DNA of 64,000 bases from Albidovulum sediminis (GTDB lineage Bacteria > Pseudomonadota > Alphaproteobacteria > Rhodobacterales > Rhodobacteraceae). Location: NCBI RefSeq assembly GCF_025380365.1, contig NZ_JAOCQF010000002.1:266846-330845 (forward strand), read 5' to 3'. Positions 1-9,961 of the stretch are shown one piece after another. Below the pieces are notes generated by a model, which was not told where the DNA came from, did not search any database, and saw only the letters and a program-made list of their open reading frames with translations. The number at the start of each line of letters is the position of its first letter. Positions within the stretch are counted from its first letter, which is position 1. Both the position numbers and the translations under genes were made by a program.

Positions 1-889
1 CTTCCTGCATCCGGGCGATGAGCGCGTCGAGCCCGTCGAAGGTCATCTCGGGTCGAAGATACTCGACCAGCGCAACCGAGAGGTGCTGGCCGTAAAGATC
101 GCCGGCGAAGTCGAACAGGTGGGTCTCGAGGTTGGGATGGTTCTCTCCGAACATCGGCCGCACGCCCAGGCTTGCCGCGCCAAGGTAGTTGCCTGCTTGC
201 GGGCCGGTCAGCACGTCGACCTTGACCGCGTAGACGCCGAACCTAGGCAGGTGCAGCCCGTCGAGGATCATGTTGGCGGTGGGAAAGCTCAGGTCCCGCC
301 CGCGCTTGTGGCCGTGCACCACCTCTCCCTCGATCCGGTGCCAGTGGCCCAGCATCCGCGCGGCGTCGCGCGGGCGGCCAACGGCCAGTGCCTGGCGGAT
401 CGCGGTAGACGATATCTCCACCCCGTCGATGGCGACGAGGTCGGCGATGGTGACACCGAAGCCAAGCCCGGCGCCCTGCGCGCGCAGTGTGTCCACCGTG
501 CCCTTGCGGCCGCGACCGAAGCAGAAGTCGGCCCCGACGGTGACATGGGAAACGCCAAGTCCGGCAACCAGGACGTCACGCACGAAGGTCTCGGCCTCCA
601 TCCCGGCCAGCGCGCCGTCGAAGGGAAGAACGTAGAGCTGGTCGACGCCCAGCTTTTGCAGCCGATGCCCGCGCGCTTCGGCGTTCATTAGGCGGAATGC
701 GGGGGCGGCAGGGGCGAAGAACTGCCGCGGATGGGGCTCGAAGGTGACGATGCCAAGGGGCGCGTCCGGGCGCCGCGCGCGGTCGATGACCGACTGGTGG
801 CCCAGGTGAACGCCATCGAAGTTCCCCATGGCAACAGACGCCCCGCGGTCCTTTGCCGAAAGCCCCGTCCAGTGAGTATGCGTCCGCAT
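1..889 (-). CDS. ribF: Bifunctional riboflavin kinase/FAD synthetase, 3' end cut by window edge
   Basis: Makes FMN from riboflavin (kinase) and FAD from FMN (adenylyltransferase) in the cytoplasm. Translating the minus strand from the ATG at 889 gives an open frame to the window edge, 296 residues of a protein normally of about 310. The N-terminal nucleotidyltransferase domain shows the GNFDGVHLGHQ signature near residue 22 and a VGADFCFGRGRKG stretch. The C-terminal flavokinase domain shows GHKRGRDLSFPTAN and a late NLETHLFDF block. Only the last residues are missing. It is followed downstream in transcription by sequence outside the window. Family assignment is firm; the start is supported by the protein beginning just before the signature motif, although no strong Shine-Dalgarno is visible. 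Confidence 0.93.
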   Translation of the reverse strand, partial: MRTHTHWTGLSAKDRGASVAMGNFDGVHLGHQSVIDRARRPDAPLGIVTFEPHPRQFFAPAAPAFRLMNAEARGHRLQKLGVDQLYVLPFDGALAGMEAETFVRDVLVAGLGVSHVTVGADFCFGRGRKGTVDTLRAQGAGLGFGVTIADLVAIDGVEISSTAIRQALAVGRPRDAARMLGHWHRIEGEVVHGHKRGRDLSFPTANMILDGLHLPRFGVYAVKVDVLTGPQAGNYLGAASLGVRPMFGENHPNLETHLFDFAGDLYGQHLSVALVEYLRPEMTFDGLDALIARMQE

Positions 890-918
890 CGGCCCCCGTT
901 GGCGGGCGGCCCGCCGGA

Positions 919-1365
919 TCAGTCGAACTTGCGGCTTGGCGCCAGAACCAGCGCCTCGCCCTTCAGCACAACCGTATCGCCCACCGCGCAATGGGTTTCA
1001 AGGGTCACCCGGCGCCGGGCGTGGTCGATCGCTGTCACCTTGACCTCGGCATAGACCACGTCGCCGGGGCGGACGGGTGCCATGAACTTGAGCGACTGGC
1101 CCAGATAGACGGTGCCGTGGCCGGGAAGTTGTTCGCCGATCACCGCCGAGATCAGGCCCGCCGTCAGCATGCCGTGGGCAATCCGGCCCTGGAAGATCGT
1201 GTCGCGGGCGTAGTCGTCGTCCAGATGCACCGGGTTGCGGTCGGTCGAAACCTCGGCGAACAGCTCGATGTCGCGATCCGTCACCTCCTTGCGGAGGTAG
1301 CGGATCATGCCGATTTCCAGATCCTCGATGCAGATCGTGCCGCGGGGAAGATTGTCGAGCATCAT
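919..1365 (-). CDS. MaoC-family hydratase ((R)-specific enoyl-CoA hydratase-like)
   Basis: A 148-residue single hot-dog-fold protein. It contains the R-hydratase motif with the D-x-N-P-x-H core (STDRNPVHLDDDYA, Asp42, Asn44, His47), which in this family supplies the catalytic Asp/His dyad that hydrates trans-2-enoyl-CoA to (R)-3-hydroxyacyl-CoA. Length matches PhaJ-type MaoC proteins. PhaJ-like enzymes link beta-oxidation to polyhydroxyalkanoate synthesis, but no pha gene is nearby, so the true acyl chain preference is unknown. Two adjacent ATG codons open the frame; the outer one is taken as the start. It lies on the same strand as ribF with a 29-base gap and could be cotranscribed with it. 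Confidence 0.88.
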   Translation of the reverse strand: MMLDNLPRGTICIEDLEIGMIRYLRKEVTDRDIELFAEVSTDRNPVHLDDDYARDTIFQGRIAHGMLTAGLISAVIGEQLPGHGTVYLGQSLKFMAPVRPGDVVYAEVKVTAIDHARRRVTLETHCAVGDTVVLKGEALVLAPSRKFD

Positions 1366-1485
1366 CGCGAATCCCGGTCAGGTTACTGCGCTGCGGCATA
1401 GCACATGCGGCATGGCGGACGCAATCCATCCGGCAATAAATTTACGTCAATGATATGAAAGTCGCAATAATGTTGCGACGCAGCC

Positions 1486-2367
1486 TCAGCGCAGGCGCCC
1501 GATGGCATAGGTGGGCGTGATTTCCTGCGCCGCCAGCCAGTCTTGAAGGCGGGTCGGGTCGGGGTTTTCGGCGTCCGCGCCGAATTCCGCCACCGACAGC
1601 CCGCCGGTGACGAAAAGCGTGTCGATCCCTTCGCCCAAGCCCCCCAGCACGTCGGTCGCGATGCCGTCGCCGATGGCCAGGATCCGGCCCGCTTCGGGTT
1701 CGGCGCCGGTCAGCGCGGCGGCCCTGCGGCGCGCAAGATCGTAGATCGGCGGGTGTGGCTTGCCGAAATAGAGGCTCTCGCCCCCCATCTCGGTATAAAG
1801 CCGCGCCAGCGCCCCGGCGCACCACTCGCGCCTCTCGCCCCGGTCCACGACGATGTCGGGGTTGGCGCAGAGAAGCTTCAGTCCCTTCGCCTTGGCGAAC
1901 AGGAACTCCGGCCGGTTCACCGCCGGATCGGCATAGGGATCGCGCGGCCCGGTGCAGACGATGCCTTCGGCTTCTTCCAGCGGAACGATCTCGATCGCGA
2001 CCGGGTTCTGCTGGATCTTCAGCGGCGTGAAGAAGCCCATGTCGGTCTCGGGGCTGCCGATGAAATGCACCCTCTGCCCCACCGCTCCCTGGAACATCGC
2101 CGCGCGTGCGGAATCGCCCGAACTGGCGATCGTGTCCCAGACGTCGCGCGGCACGCCCATCGCGTCAAGCTGGGTCGCCACGTCGGCGCGCGGGCGGGGG
2201 GAGTTCGTAACCAGCACGACCTTGCCGCCCCGCGCGCGATAGTCCCGCAGGGCGGAGACCGCGGCGGGGAAGGGGCGCAGCCCGTCATGGACGCAGCCCC
2301 AGAGGTCGCAGAACAGCACGTCATAGCGGGCGGCGATATCGGAAAGCGCGGCGATGATCGGGGTCAA
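1486..2367 (-). CDS. HAD-superfamily subfamily IIA hydrolase (TIGR01459-like)
   Basis: A 293-residue phosphatase of the NagD/PGP-like HAD-IIA group. Motif I appears as DLWGCVHDG at residues 21-29 (the nucleophile Asp followed by WG, typical of the TIGR01459 subgroup), motif II as LVTNSPRP at about 52-59, and the C-terminal GDGIATD block supplies the acidic motif. The start is TTG: it is preceded by AAGGAA seven bases upstream and no ATG exists until residue 71, far inside the fold. Substrate is unknown; members of this subgroup are annotated only as sugar or nucleotide phosphatases. It lies 69 bases downstream of the Mn-pyrophosphatase gene on the same strand. Confidence 0.85.
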   Translation of the reverse strand: MTPIIAALSDIAARYDVLFCDLWGCVHDGLRPFPAAVSALRDYRARGGKVVLVTNSPRPRADVATQLDAMGVPRDVWDTIASSGDSARAAMFQGAVGQRVHFIGSPETDMGFFTPLKIQQNPVAIEIVPLEEAEGIVCTGPRDPYADPAVNRPEFLFAKAKGLKLLCANPDIVVDRGERREWCAGALARLYTEMGGESLYFGKPHPPIYDLARRRAAALTGAEPEAGRILAIGDGIATDVLGGLGEGIDTLFVTGGLSVAEFGADAENPDPTRLQDWLAAQEITPTYAIGRLR

Positions 2368-2436
2368 GGGGCTGTTCCTTCGAAGGTTTCGGCGCCGGCA
2401 AGGCGGACGCCGGCGCAGCGCCGACGCCCGTCACCA

Positions 2437-3357
2437 TCACATCTTGAGCGCGGGGATGATCTGCTTTTTCCGGCTCATGATCCCCGGCAGGACGACCGCG
2501 TCGCCGGTGACGGTGCAGCCGAAGGAGGCTTCGGCGATCTTCTTCACCGTGTCGTTGGGCACCAGCAGCGTCGCTTCCTCGCGCAGGATGTCGACCACGA
2601 ACAGCAGCACCTGGTCTGCGCCGTCTTCCTTTGCCACGCCTTCCATCGACGCCATCAGGCTATCCTTGCGGTCCAGCACCATCTTCGGCGAGGTCGTCTC
2701 GAGCACCGAAACGCGCAGATCCACGCCCTCTACCGTGTATTCCTTGGAATCCATCCGCAGGAGTTCGGCGTCCGAGAAGGCGGAGACGTCGGACTTCGCC
2801 GCGAAAAGCTCCGCCGCGTAGTCGGGGATCGAAATGCCAAGCTGGCGGGCCAGATCCTCGGCCACGGCGCGGTCATGCGCGGTGGTGGTGGGCGAGCGGA
2901 ATTCGAGCGTGTCCGACAGGATGCACGACAGCATCGCGCACTTGATGCTGTCCGGCATCTTCGCCGCGTCCGCACCCATCAGGTCGTGCATGATGGTGGC
3001 GGTGCAGGCAAGCGGACGAATGGTGATGTCGATCGGTCCCTTCGTCTTCAGCCCGCCGGCCAGAAGGTGGTGGTCGATGATCTGGATCACGTTCGCCTCG
3101 TTGATCGAGGCGGGCAGTTCGGCGGGGTTGTTGGTGTCGACGATGACGCAAGCCTCGCCCGCGGCCACGTCGGCGATGATTTCGGGCTTCGGCAGGTCCC
3201 AGCGCTTCAGCACGAAAGCGGCCTCGGTATTGGGTTCGCCCAGAAGCACGGGCTGCGCCGGGGTGCCCTTCACCTCGGTCAGAAACCAGGCCCAGATGAT
3301 GGGGGAGCCGGTGGAATCGGTGTCGGGGGATTTGTGGCCAAGGACCTTGATCGTCAT
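2437..3357 (-). CDS. ppaC: Manganese-dependent inorganic pyrophosphatase (family II, DHH)
   Basis: Hydrolyses cytosolic pyrophosphate to phosphate. The 306-residue protein begins with the metal-binding GHKSPDTDS (His8, Asp12, Asp14), then VDTNNPAE around 73-80 and the diagnostic DHH at 95-97, and ends with the phosphate-binding SRKK motif (MSRKKQIIP), the complete set for a family II enzyme without CBS/DRTGG inserts. Length equals the standard short form. Family II enzymes use Mn or Co and are unrelated to the Mg-type Ppa; this protein may be the main soluble pyrophosphatase of the organism, although a Ppa or a membrane H+-PPase elsewhere cannot be excluded. ATG start. Confidence 0.93.
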   Translation of the reverse strand: MTIKVLGHKSPDTDSTGSPIIWAWFLTEVKGTPAQPVLLGEPNTEAAFVLKRWDLPKPEIIADVAAGEACVIVDTNNPAELPASINEANVIQIIDHHLLAGGLKTKGPIDITIRPLACTATIMHDLMGADAAKMPDSIKCAMLSCILSDTLEFRSPTTTAHDRAVAEDLARQLGISIPDYAAELFAAKSDVSAFSDAELLRMDSKEYTVEGVDLRVSVLETTSPKMVLDRKDSLMASMEGVAKEDGADQVLLFVVDILREEATLLVPNDTVKKIAEASFGCTVTGDAVVLPGIMSRKKQIIPALKM

Positions 3358-3499
3358 GGGGCGTCCGTTTGTTTATGGGGTTTCGCGCGCCTTATAGGCA
3401 GGTCACGCGCCCTTGTCACGCGCACGGGCATGCCCCGGACGCAAGGCCGCGTTGACCCGGTGCGGCGGGTGTGGGCCCAGGGCGGCAGGCGCGTGGCGA

Positions 3500-4498
3500 T
3501 CAGAAGGATTCGCGGTCGATGCGGTATCCGTGCTCCTCGACCAGCGCGAGGATGCCGTTGACGCCCGACAGGTGCGCGGCTCCGACGGCGACGATGATTT
3601 CCTTGCCTTCGGCCGCCTTCAGGATCGGCTCGATCCAGGAATAATTGCGCCGGATCAGCAGCGCATCCTCCATCCGTGCGAAATCGGCGGCGGCGGTTTC
3701 GGGATCCTCGGGCGATTCCGCGACCGAACGCTGGCGCGTGTATTCCCAGAACAGCCGGTTTTCCTCGTTGAAGTAGGACTCGACCAGGGTTTCATAGACG
3801 TTTTCGGCCTCATCCAGCAGCGGCAGCGACGACCGCAGGATGTCCAGCTGGTCGGCATCGTCCATGTCGGTGAACACGCGGATCGCGGCGTCGTAGGGTT
3901 CAAGCGCGTGGACGGGCACCCGCGCCTCGGCCGCCGCGTCCATGATCAGCTTGTCGAGCCCGTTCGCCTGCCCGCCCAGTTCCTTGATCGCGCAGGGCGG
4001 CAGCCCCAGGATTGCGGTCGCGTACCAGGGCCTGAGCTTGGAGGCGAGCACGGCCGGCATCCCGCGCGCGGCCAGTTCGCCGGACAGGATCGACCAGTCG
4101 GCTTGACCCAGGCGTTCGGGCAGTGTCGCCCCCTCGGTCGCGAAGATGAGCTCGGGGCGTTTGGAAATCTCCGATTTCAGTTGCGCCTGTTCGGCCTCGG
4201 TCGCTTCGACATAGACCGCATCCGTATGGGCAAGCACATCGCGAATCCGCTCAAGCGGAGCTTCCATCCGCGCATCATAGACATGCAGCGTGCCGACGAA
4301 ATGAATGATGTTGGCGCCTTTCGTGGCCACATAGCGGTTGCCGGTCGCATAGGGATGCACCGTCGTCCCGGCTTCGAGCGAGGCGCGCGCCTCCGGAGCC
4401 AGCGTGTCGATCAGGTTCTGCCCGGCGCATTGGGCAAGGATCGGGGCAGGCGCAACGAGGGCGGCGAAGGCGAGGGCCAGTCGGAGAGGGGCAATCAT
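3500..4498 (-). CDS. TraB/GumN family protein, exported
   Basis: A 332-residue protein with an N-terminal signal peptide (hydrophobic residues 4-20, likely cleavage near APILA). The TraB/GumN fold is shown by the first motif FVGTLHV (GTLH at 69-72) and the second VGAAHLSG motif near residue 305 with the following ILALVEEHGY helix. By homology to the Tiki/TraB group it may be a periplasmic metal-dependent protease-like hydrolase, but bacterial members have no proven function. It stands alone between ppaC and the groE promoter, transcribed away from groE. ATG start. Confidence 0.82.
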   Translation of the reverse strand: MIAPLRLALAFAALVAPAPILAQCAGQNLIDTLAPEARASLEAGTTVHPYATGNRYVATKGANIIHFVGTLHVYDARMEAPLERIRDVLAHTDAVYVEATEAEQAQLKSEISKRPELIFATEGATLPERLGQADWSILSGELAARGMPAVLASKLRPWYATAILGLPPCAIKELGGQANGLDKLIMDAAAEARVPVHALEPYDAAIRVFTDMDDADQLDILRSSLPLLDEAENVYETLVESYFNEENRLFWEYTRQRSVAESPEDPETAAADFARMEDALLIRRNYSWIEPILKAAEGKEIIVAVGAAHLSGVNGILALVEEHGYRIDRESF

Positions 4499-4596
4499 CT
4501 GGTCGGCGGTTCCTCAGGTCATCCTGTCGGCACGCTGACACGGGAGGCGCGGCAAATCCAGTGTGGAATGCGCGGAGATTTCGAACAGCAAGCCTG

Positions 4597-4625
4597 TTGA
4601 CTCCGGCGTGCGTCGATCCTAATTA
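4597..4625 (+). promoter_or_regulatory. Predicted sigma70-type promoter of groES-groEL
   Basis: TTGACT at 4597-4602 and TAATTA at 4620-4625 are separated by exactly 17 bases. A start about seven bases after the -10 would fall at the left edge of the CIRCE element, so bound HrcA would block transcription initiation. Read directly from the sequence; no experimental start is known. Confidence 0.65.
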
Positions 4626-4632
4626 CGGCGCG

Positions 4633-4659
4633 TTAGCACTCGCTCTTTGTGAGTGCTAA
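4633..4659 (+). promoter_or_regulatory. CIRCE operator (HrcA binding site) for groESL
   Basis: A perfect inverted repeat TTAGCACTC-N9-GAGTGCTAA, identical to the CIRCE consensus in both 9-base arms and in the 9-base spacer. In alphaproteobacteria CIRCE is bound by the HrcA repressor and lifts groE transcription on heat shock. It sits just after the predicted promoter and 36 bases before the groES ATG. Confidence 0.95.
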
Positions 4660-4695
4660 TCACATTCAAACCTGGAACCTAGGGAGTGTTACCAG

Positions 4696-4983
4696 ATGGC
4701 ATTCAAACCGCTTCATGACCGCGTTCTGGTCAAGCGTGTGGAAAGCGACGAGAAGACCAAGGGCGGTCTGATCATCCCCGACAGCGCGAAGGAAAAGCCG
4801 GCCGAGGGCGAGGTTGTCGCCTGTGGCGAAGGCGCGCGCAAGGACTCGGGCGAACTGATCGCGATGTCGGTCAAGGCCGGCGACCGGGTTCTCTTTGGCA
4901 AGTGGTCGGGCACCGAAGTCACGCTCGACGGCCAGGAACTGCTGATCATGAAGGAAAGCGACATCCTCGGCATCATCGCCTGA
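4696..4983 (+). CDS. groES: Co-chaperonin GroES (Hsp10)
   Basis: A 95-residue Hsp10, exact family length, opening with [14 protein letters not shown] and containing the mobile-loop region ([17 protein letters not shown]) that contacts GroEL and the [22 protein letters not shown] tail split over the C-terminal strands. It caps the GroEL ring during ATP-driven protein folding in the cytosol. AGGGAG lies a few bases before the ATG. First gene of the groES-groEL operon, controlled by the CIRCE/HrcA operator upstream. Confidence 0.98.
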   Translation: MAFKPLHDRVLVKRVESDEKTKGGLIIPDSAKEKPAEGEVVACGEGARKDSGELIAMSVKAGDRVLFGKWSGTEVTLDGQELLIMKESDILGIIA

Positions 4984-4995
4984 GCCTGTCCCTGA

Positions 4996-6672
<1,677 letters not shown>

Positions 6673-6701
6673 GCTGGTCGTCCGACCGCGAAAGCACACC
6701 G

Positions 6702-6730
6702 AAAGGGCCGCGCAAGCGGCCCTTTTGCTT
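6702..6730 (+). terminator. Rho-independent terminator of groESL
   Basis: AAAGGGCCGC-GCAA-GCGGCCCTTTT forms a 10-base-pair stem with a tetraloop, followed by a T-rich run (TTTTGCTTT). It starts 29 bases after the groEL stop codon. Confidence 0.9.
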
Positions 6731-6877
6731 TGCTCAGCGGTCCGTCGGCCCTTCGTGCTGCGCTCATCGTGAACCTGTGCAGATGCTGCTTCCGTTTCGG
6801 TTTGCAACCCCGGCGGCGCCGGGCGATGGTGCACCAAGGTCCGGCATCGGCATCGGGTCGGGCACAGCGAGGGCGAT

Positions 6878-7735
6878 GTGAGACTGATCCTGCTGACGGC
6901 GCTGACGATGACGGCTTTCGCCGCCAACTCGGTCCTGAACCGGATGGCCGTGGGTCCGGGGCATATCGGCGCGGTGGATTTCGCGGCGATCCGGCTTGTC
7001 GCGGGGGCGGCGATGCTGGGCGTTCTGGTCTTGGCACGGCGCGCGGCGGGCCGGGGCGTGCCGTCACGTATTGCACCCCTGCGCCGGCTGCTGGGGGCGG
7101 CTTCACTTCTGGTCTATCTCTTCGGCTTTTCTCTCGCCTATCTGTCTCTGGATGCAGGGGGCGGGGCGCTGATCCTGTTCGGCATGGTGCAGATATCCAT
7201 GCTGGCCGGCGCCCTTGTCATCGCCGAGCCGGTGCCGCGCCAGCGCTGGGCCGGGGCCGCGCTGGCCTTCGGCGGGCTTGTCTGGCTGTTCGCACCCTGG
7301 GCGGGAAGCGGCGCGGCGCTGAGTGCTCCGCATGTTTTCCTGATGGCCGCGGCCGGTGTGGGCTGGGGCGTCTATTCGCTTTCGGCCCGCGGCGCGGCCG
7401 ATCCTCTGGGCGCGACGGCTGGCAACTTTCTGGTGGCCGCGCCGGTCGGGTTGGTCGTTCTGGTCGCCGGGGCAGGCAGCACCGCCGACACGGCGGGCGT
7501 GACGCTCGCCGTCCTGTCGGGGGCGGTTACCTCGGGCCTCGGATACGCGCTCTGGTATGCGATCCTGCCCGCACTCGGGGCGGCGCGCGCCGCCGTGGCG
7601 CAGTTGTCGGCGCCCGTGATCGCGGCCTTCGGCGGGCTGATTCTGATCGGAGAACCGGTGACACCGCGCCTGCTGGTCGCCGGGGCAGTCGTGCTGGGGG
7701 GCGTGGCACTGGCCAGCCTGCCGCGCCGCCGCTGA
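6878..7735 (+). CDS. DMT-superfamily transporter with two EamA domains
   Basis: A 285-residue inner-membrane protein with about ten hydrophobic segments arranged as two repeated EamA units, the first including LILLTALTMTAFAANSVLNRMAVG and the second starting near residue 145 (APHVFLMAAAGVGWGVYSLSARG region). Such drug/metabolite exporters move amino acids or other small solutes outward; the substrate cannot be read from sequence. The start is GTG, chosen because CGAGGG lies just upstream and the first helix begins at once. It stands after the groEL terminator, so it needs its own promoter; none is obvious in the 150 bases before it. Confidence 0.85.
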   Translation: MRLILLTALTMTAFAANSVLNRMAVGPGHIGAVDFAAIRLVAGAAMLGVLVLARRAAGRGVPSRIAPLRRLLGAASLLVYLFGFSLAYLSLDAGGGALILFGMVQISMLAGALVIAEPVPRQRWAGAALAFGGLVWLFAPWAGSGAALSAPHVFLMAAAGVGWGVYSLSARGAADPLGATAGNFLVAAPVGLVVLVAGAGSTADTAGVTLAVLSGAVTSGLGYALWYAILPALGAARAAVAQLSAPVIAAFGGLILIGEPVTPRLLVAGAVVLGGVALASLPRRR

Positions 7736-7748
7736 TCCGCGCGGGGCG

Positions 7749-8234
7749 TCAGAGCGGCTTGACCATCCGGCGGATGCGGTGGCCGGTTTCGGCGTCATCG
7801 CGCCAGACCCCGGTCGGGGTGAAGCCCTCGCGTTCCCAGAAGGCGCGGCCGCGCGGGTTGTCGTCCAGCACCGCGAGGTAGAGGCGGGGCGCACCGGAGG
7901 CTCGCGCACGGCCCTCGATCTCGGCCAGCAGGCGGTGGCCGTAGCCCTGCCCGCGCAAGCGCGGCGCGAGGATCATCAGGCCAAGGTAGGCGTCACCGGT
8001 CTCCGGGAAGCCGAAGGACAATTCGGCTACACCGGACAGGCGATCCTTCACGAACAGCCCGAGCCGGTGGGAAAGCGCGAGGTCTGCGCCGGGCGGGGCA
8101 TCGGTGAAGAACGCTTCCGCCTTGGCACGGTCGGGCGGGACGCGGTCCGCGAGCAGCCAGTAATCCGCCGCCTCGGCATAAAGCGCCTCGATCAGGTCGG
8201 TATCCACCCCGGCGATCAGGTCGCGGATCAGCAT
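7749..8234 (-). CDS. GNAT-family N-acetyltransferase
   Basis: A 161-residue GNAT protein. The acetyl-CoA binding motif A reads as LAPRLRGQGYGHRLLAEIE (R/Q-x-x-G-x-G/A pattern near residue 93-103), followed by APRLYLAVLDDNPRGRAFWEREGF, the motif B region usual for this fold. Substrate unknown. The start ATG overlaps the last seven bases of the upstream greB gene, so translation is probably coupled; an ATG-less upstream extension in the same frame was rejected because it is only greB in another frame. Third gene of a NUDIX-greB-GNAT unit. Confidence 0.85.
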   Translation of the reverse strand: MLIRDLIAGVDTDLIEALYAEAADYWLLADRVPPDRAKAEAFFTDAPPGADLALSHRLGLFVKDRLSGVAELSFGFPETGDAYLGLMILAPRLRGQGYGHRLLAEIEGRARASGAPRLYLAVLDDNPRGRAFWEREGFTPTGVWRDDAETGHRIRRMVKPL

Positions 8235-8725
8235 GGCAACGCCTCGATCGCCAGAACCTCCAGCGACGTGGTCCCCGCCGGCCGCCGCCATTCCACCACA
8301 TCGCCCACATGCGCCCCCAGAAGCGCGCGCGCCAGCGGCGAATGCGGCGCGATCCGGCCAAGTGTCGCGTCCGCCTCGTCTTCGCCCACGATCTCGTAGC
8401 ACTGCTCCTGCCCGTCCTCGTCCGCGACGCGCACCCGCGTGCCGAAGGTAACCTCTCCGGCCGGTATATCCCCGGGGGGGACCAGGATGGCGGACCTCAG
8501 CCGCGCCTCGACATAGCGGATGTCGCGTTCGGCGGCGCGTTCGGGCAGGCGATCCAGCCGGTCAGGCCGCGCCCGCAGCCGTGCGAGGTCGTCCTGCAGC
8601 GCGGCGAGCCGATCCCTGAGCGAAGCCAGCCCTCGCGGGGTCACGTAGTTCGGATGCGGGCTGACCGGAAGATCGGGCAGCGGCTCGGTATCGGGCCGGT
8701 CTTCCTTGACGAAGGCGCGGCTCAT
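8228..8725 (-). CDS. greB: GreA/GreB-family transcription elongation factor (GreB-like)
   Basis: A 165-residue factor that would enter the RNA polymerase secondary channel and stimulate cleavage of backtracked [12 protein letters not shown] opens the protein as in GreB of related bacteria; an N-terminal coiled coil (about 35-75, [18 protein letters not shown] onward) is followed by a FKBP-like C-terminal domain ending in [11 protein letters not shown]. The coiled coil is shorter and more arginine-rich than in canonical Gre factors, so its polymerase-binding behaviour may differ. The ATG overlaps the stop of the NUDIX gene (ATGA). Symbol reflects best family match. Confidence 0.8.
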   Translation of the reverse strand: MSRAFVKEDRPDTEPLPDLPVSPHPNYVTPRGLASLRDRLAALQDDLARLRARPDRLDRLPERAAERDIRYVEARLRSAILVPPGDIPAGEVTFGTRVRVADEDGQEQCYEIVGEDEADATLGRIAPHSPLARALLGAHVGDVVEWRRPAGTTSLEVLAIEALPC

Positions 8726-9165
8726 CGGACGATGACCTCCAGCGGGTCGTAAAGCACGCCGCTGCCCCATGCCGCCGCCGCAAGGCTGTCGGGCTTGTGG
8801 CGCAGACGGGAAAGCTCCGCACGGGTGACGAAGTGGCGTTCGGTCACGATCCCCTCGGGGTCGCGCCAGACGGACGGCAGGGTCGAAAGCGGGCGGCAGC
8901 GAAAATAGATGTCGACTTGGTGAAAGCCGGTCGTCGGGTCGTGAAACTCGTTCACGAGGCAGGGGTCGCCCACCGCCACCCTCAGGCCCGTCTCCTCCTC
9001 GACCTCACGGGCGAGGTTGTCGGGCAGGGAGGCTCCGGCGTGGACGCCGCCGCCCGGCGCGCACCAGAGGTCGGAGACACCAGCGGGATAGGCGTTGACG
9101 ACCAGCAGCCGATCCTCGCTCAGGATCAGCGCGCGGGCGGCCAGACGGGGGGAACGGCGTGTCAT
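8722..9165 (-). CDS. NUDIX hydrolase
   Basis: A 147-residue NUDIX domain protein. The Nudix box occupies residues 39-61 with REVEEETGL intact, supplying the metal-binding glutamates, but the first conserved Glu of the box is Ala45 (GGGVHAGAS). The later part includes [10 protein letters not shown] and ends at a YDPLEVIVR strand. Such enzymes hydrolyse nucleoside diphosphates linked to another moiety; the substrate is unknown. The ATG at 9165 was chosen because the long upstream extension of the frame is antisense to the adjacent hydrolase gene. First gene of the NUDIX-greB-GNAT overlapping unit, divergent from the hydrolase at 9229. Confidence 0.85.
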   Translation of the reverse strand: MTRRSPRLAARALILSEDRLLVVNAYPAGVSDLWCAPGGGVHAGASLPDNLAREVEEETGLRVAVGDPCLVNEFHDPTTGFHQVDIYFRCRPLSTLPSVWRDPEGIVTERHFVTRAELSRLRHKPDSLAAAAWGSGVLYDPLEVIVR

Positions 9166-9228
9166 GGCGCCACACTGGCGCGCACGGGGGGCATTGGCAA
9201 GCGCACTGCGCCGTCCTATCTGGGACGG

Positions 9229-9954
9229 ATGCGGTTCCTCGTCATCCTTCTGGGCCTTCTCTCCCTCTCGCTGCCCGCGCGCGCCGACTGCGTCGTGCTC
9301 CTGCACGGGCTGGCCCGGTCCGACGGGTCGATGCGGCTGATGCAGACGGTGCTGGAGCGCAAGGGCTACCGGACCGTCAACCCCGACTACCCGTCCACCG
9401 CCGCCCCGATCGGCGATCTGGTCACCGAGTACGTGGACCCCGCGGTGGCGGCCTGCGGCAAGGACCGGGTCCACTTCGTCACCCATTCGATGGGGGGCAT
9501 TCTTGCCCGCGCGTGGCTGATCGACCATCAGCCCCCGGAGATGGGGCGCGTGGTGATGCTGGCGCCGCCCAATCACGGATCGGAACTGATCGACGTCTTC
9601 GGTGAGGTCGAGCTTTTCGCCCGCATCCTGGGGCCGGCGGGCCTGTCGCTCGGGACCGGGCCGGGATCGGCGCCGAACCGGCTTGGCCCGGCGCGCTTCG
9701 ATCTGGGCGTGATCGCCGGCGATGTCAGCTTCAACCCGATTTATTCCTGGGTGATCGACGGCAAGGACGACGGCAAGGTCTCGGTCGCCTCGACGCGGAT
9801 GCGCGGCATGACCGACCACATCGTGCTGCCGACCAGCCACACCTTCATCATGAACAACCCCCGCGTCATCGCCGAAACGCTGCAGTTTCTCGAAAGCGGG
9901 CGCTTCGATCACATGATGACACTGACGCAGGCGGTGGAACGGCTCTGGCGCTGA
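9229..9954 (+). CDS. Exported alpha/beta-hydrolase (lipase-like)
   Basis: A 241-residue protein with a short signal peptide ([19 protein letters not shown], cleavage near residue 19). It then runs straight into [10 protein letters not shown], whose HG (26-27) is the usual oxyanion-hole motif, and [10 protein letters not shown], giving the nucleophile Ser87 in a G/T-H-S-x-G elbow. A C-terminal LPTSHTFIM supplies a plausible catalytic His. Similar proteins are annotated as triacylglycerol lipase or esterase; the activity is inferred. It likely acts in the periplasm. Converges with purK, leaving only seven bases between the stops. Confidence 0.82.
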   Translation: MRFLVILLGLLSLSLPARADCVVLLHGLARSDGSMRLMQTVLERKGYRTVNPDYPSTAAPIGDLVTEYVDPAVAACGKDRVHFVTHSMGGILARAWLIDHQPPEMGRVVMLAPPNHGSELIDVFGEVELFARILGPAGLSLGTGPGSAPNRLGPARFDLGVIAGDVSFNPIYSWVIDGKDDGKVSVASTRMRGMTDHIVLPTSHTFIMNNPRVIAETLQFLESGRFDHMMTLTQAVERLWR

Positions 9955-9961
9955 CCGGGTG

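Noticed and set aside
1543-3561. Open frame of 672 codons opposite the HAD and ppaC genes
   Set aside because: It is antisense to two well-supported genes; long stop-free antisense frames are common in GC-rich DNA because of codon-position GC bias. The protein is Arg/Gly/Asp-rich without a family motif.
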